The position numbers and the translations under genes are program-made. From the NCBI GenBank assembly GCA_034717495.1, contig JAYELL010000064.1, forward strand, positions 2,473 to 35,681: 33,209 nucleotides of DNA, given 5' to 3'. Each line of letters opens with the position of its first letter. Positions within the stretch are counted from its first letter, which is position 1. This DNA comes from Chloroflexota bacterium (lineage in GTDB: Bacteria > Chloroflexota > Anaerolineae > JAAEKA01). This document shows, piece after piece, positions 31,617 to 33,209 of this stretch. Below the pieces are notes generated by a model. That model did no database searches and was not told the DNA's origin. It worked only from the letters and a program-made list of their open reading frames with translations.

Positions 31617-33053
31617 TCACTGCAGCAGCGGCATTCCCGGCACTTCCACATCCATCTTCAGCACACCTGGGTGGGCCTGGGAGAGGATGGCATAGTTGGT
31701 GAAGTAGAGGTCTTTCCGTTCCCCATTGCCGACGCCAAAGGCCAGACTGGCCGGCCCGTCAAGCCCATCGTCTGGTCCAGCCAGTTCCGTGACACTGCCG
31801 CTGGCAGGATCCACAGCCACAACCCGGTCTTGGCCCACCAGGGCGGCAAAAATGGTACCATGACTATCCAGAGCGATGCCGTCAATCATGACAAGTTCGG
31901 GTCCCTGCGCAACGATGCTCAGATCGCCTGGCGAACCGTCAGGCAGCACTGGGACATAAGCAACTATCCCCTTCTCTGTGCTGGCCACATAAAGACCATT
32001 GTGGCGGAAGGAGATGCCGTTAGCCCCCAAAGGGGGATAGCCGGGAATCTGGCCCACCCCGCCCAGGAATTCCCAGTCTTGCAGCCACAAATGGGCCTCG
32101 CCATCGCGAGGAATGCGCCAGATGGCTCCGGCTGGAGGTGTTGAGCCTGGTACATAGGTGTCGGTCACATAGAGATTGCCCCGTTTGTCAAATGCCAGGG
32201 CATTGGGCAAGAAGATGTTTTCCGTCCCCGGCAGATGCGTGGCTTCACCCGTGCGACTGATGCGCCACACCCCCTGGGTAGAGAGGTCGGTTCCTCCGGT
32301 AAACACACACACATAGAGGTTGCCGGGCGCGTCCACTGCCAGGCCGGTCACCTGGGCTTCAGGAGGAAACTGGTAGAAAAGCGCCTTGGCGCCGTCGGGG
32401 CTGATCTTGTGGATCTGGCCAAGGGGCGCAACGCTGACGAAAACATTGCCCTGCTTGTCTGTGGCAATGCCCTCGGGAAACTCAGAGGCAGTTGGATCAT
32501 AGGTCTGAATCCATGTGACCTGGTTGCTGCTCGCGGTTTGACCGGGCAATTCCGGTACAGAGAGTGTACCGTCGAATTCGAGGATGCCCTCACTGCCTTC
32601 GGCCGAACCGCTGTAGACGCCGGAGCCAGTCGCACCCTCAAACTCACCGGTGCCGCCGTCGATTTGGAAGGTGCCCTTGAAGGAGACGGGCCCATCCTCC
32701 AGCGGCGAACTTTCACCTGCGAAGGTGCCGAAGAGCTGATCGCCGTTGGCCGCAGTGAACGCCATTGTACCGGTTTGGAGGTTGGGAACTTGGGTGAGGT
32801 CGACCTGGCTGTCGGCATACCAGGTGCTCTTACCCAGAGGGTCGCCTTCCCCATCGGCAGATATTTTCAGCGTGAGAATGCCGTCCAGGGGGGGACCCAC
32901 TGGCTCGGGATAGGTTTGGTAGCGGGCCTTGAAAGGTACAGCTTCGTCAGAAGCTGCTGGTGCGGTGTCGTCGAGCGTTACAAACAGTGGAGCACAGCCG
33001 GCCACGACCAGAACCAGGACAATGACTAGCACCAGAAGGATTCTTGCTTTCAT
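31617..33053 (-). CDS. Lipoprotein with small beta-barrel domain and SMP-30/NHL-like beta-propeller
   Basis: A 478-aa lipoprotein; ATG 33053 is fixed by AAGGAGAG upstream (frame open to 33164 without a ribosome site). The signal peptide has lipobox VVAGC (Cys20). Residues 40-165 form a small beta-rich domain with FKGTFQIDGGTGEFEGATGSG, a motif seen in dirigent/allene-oxide-cyclase-like barrel proteins. Residues 175-478 are a beta-propeller of the SMP-30/NHL type (FPEGIATDKQGNVFVSVAP, VTGLAVDAPGNLYVCVF, PNALAFDKRGNLYVTDTY, IDGIALDSHGTIFAALV). Related propellers are lactonases or simple binding scaffolds; I cannot confirm the metal ligands. It is transcribed alone behind a leader with a 9-bp hairpin. 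Confidence 0.85.
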   Translation of the reverse strand: MKARILLVLVIVLVLVVAGCAPLFVTLDDTAPAASDEAVPFKARYQTYPEPVGPPLDGILTLKISADGEGDPLGKSTWYADSQVDLTQVPNLQTGTMAFTAANGDQLFGTFAGESSPLEDGPVSFKGTFQIDGGTGEFEGATGSGVYSGSAEGSEGILEFDGTLSVPELPGQTASSNQVTWIQTYDPTASEFPEGIATDKQGNVFVSVAPLGQIHKISPDGAKALFYQFPPEAQVTGLAVDAPGNLYVCVFTGGTDLSTQGVWRISRTGEATHLPGTENIFLPNALAFDKRGNLYVTDTYVPGSTPPAGAIWRIPRDGEAHLWLQDWEFLGGVGQIPGYPPLGANGISFRHNGLYVASTEKGIVAYVPVLPDGSPGDLSIVAQGPELVMIDGIALDSHGTIFAALVGQDRVVAVDPASGSVTELAGPDDGLDGPASLAFGVGNGERKDLYFTNYAILSQAHPGVLKMDVEVPGMPLLQ

Positions 33054-33084
33054 GATGGACTCTCCTTGCCTTAGTAGGCTGGTA

Positions 33085-33115
33085 GGACAGGCAAAGCTTC
33101 TGGCACTGCCTGTCC
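33085..33115 (-). promoter_or_regulatory. Leader hairpin upstream of the propeller lipoprotein
   Basis: GGACAGGCA (33085-33093) and TGCCTGTCC (33107-33115) are perfect 9-nt inverted repeats with a 13-nt loop, 32 nt before the start codon at 33053. It could be an mRNA leader stem or a palindromic operator. A TTGACA lies further upstream on the minus strand near 33160, but no -10 is at the right distance. Nothing is seen in the remaining bases to the window end. Confidence 0.5.
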
Positions 33116-33209
33116 TTGTGTTTGATTGTATCTCCTGGCACCCAGCATACCGTGAGCCTGTCAAAAAAGTATCAAAAACGGAAACATCCCGCTGAATTCG
33201 GGCAAGAAG

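Noticed and set aside
1-33209. CRISPR arrays, rRNA and tRNA genes
   Set aside because: No regularly spaced repeats and no tRNA- or rRNA-like sequence noticed by eye on either strand; a covariance search was not possible.

Overview
This looks like a chromosomal segment from a heterotrophic Chloroflexota bacterium, probably Anaerolineae or Caldilinea-like. The inference rests on substrate-binding lipoproteins with long Ala/Pro/Glu linkers after the lipobox, secreted lipoproteins with TPTPTP linkers, many stand-alone carbohydrate ABC importers, and a moderately high G+C content. No rRNA, tRNA or CRISPR array was seen.

Layout. (A) 1-7083, minus strand: a likely seven-gene operon. It runs SDR dehydrogenase, GntR/FCD regulator, tandem GNAT acetyltransferase, sugar-binding lipoprotein, two permeases, and a NamZ/DUF1343 exo-N-acetylmuramidase cut by the window edge. 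It is preceded by a consensus-like promoter whose -10 overlaps a perfect palindrome, a good candidate operator for the co-encoded GntR repressor. The content suggests uptake and processing of an amino sugar, possibly MurNAc-containing wall fragments. (B) 7261-8493: a GH5-like (cellulase-like) glycosidase, followed by a decayed AbiEii-type toxin remnant. (C) 8996-12538, minus: Gfo/Idh dehydrogenase, DegT/DnrJ aminotransferase and a xylose-isomerase-like TIM-barrel protein behind a recognisable promoter, with an Ldh-family oxidoreductase divergent at 12681. (D) 13752-20430, minus: a second carbohydrate importer (binding protein and two permeases) continuous with two amidohydrolase-fold proteins, a cupin and a UroD-fold protein. 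One amidohydrolase has lost every metal ligand, and the UroD-like protein has lost both cysteines of the corrinoid-methyltransferase zinc site. The binding protein and permease genes are separated by structured RNA on the coding strand.

(E) 20700-24790 is eroded: a frameshifted DUF7948/SBBP-type surface protein, a small ankyrin protein, an intact zinc alcohol dehydrogenase, an aldo/keto reductase with a central deletion, and scrambled sequence. (F) 24790-33053 holds large surface or unusual proteins, all minus: a Trp/Pro-rich 725-aa protein of unknown function, an 864-aa mosaic lipoprotein (FecR-like, solute-binding-like, SH3, beta-propeller), a GG-repeat surface protein fragment, an IS701-type transposase remnant with both terminal inverted repeats, and a 478-aa lipoprotein with a small barrel plus a propeller.

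Neither importer encodes its own ATPase, so both probably share an MsiK/UgpC-type ATPase encoded elsewhere. Regions A, C and D read as three modules for importing and remodelling unusual or modified sugars. The least explained items are operon D's enzyme set and the two large proteins of region F.
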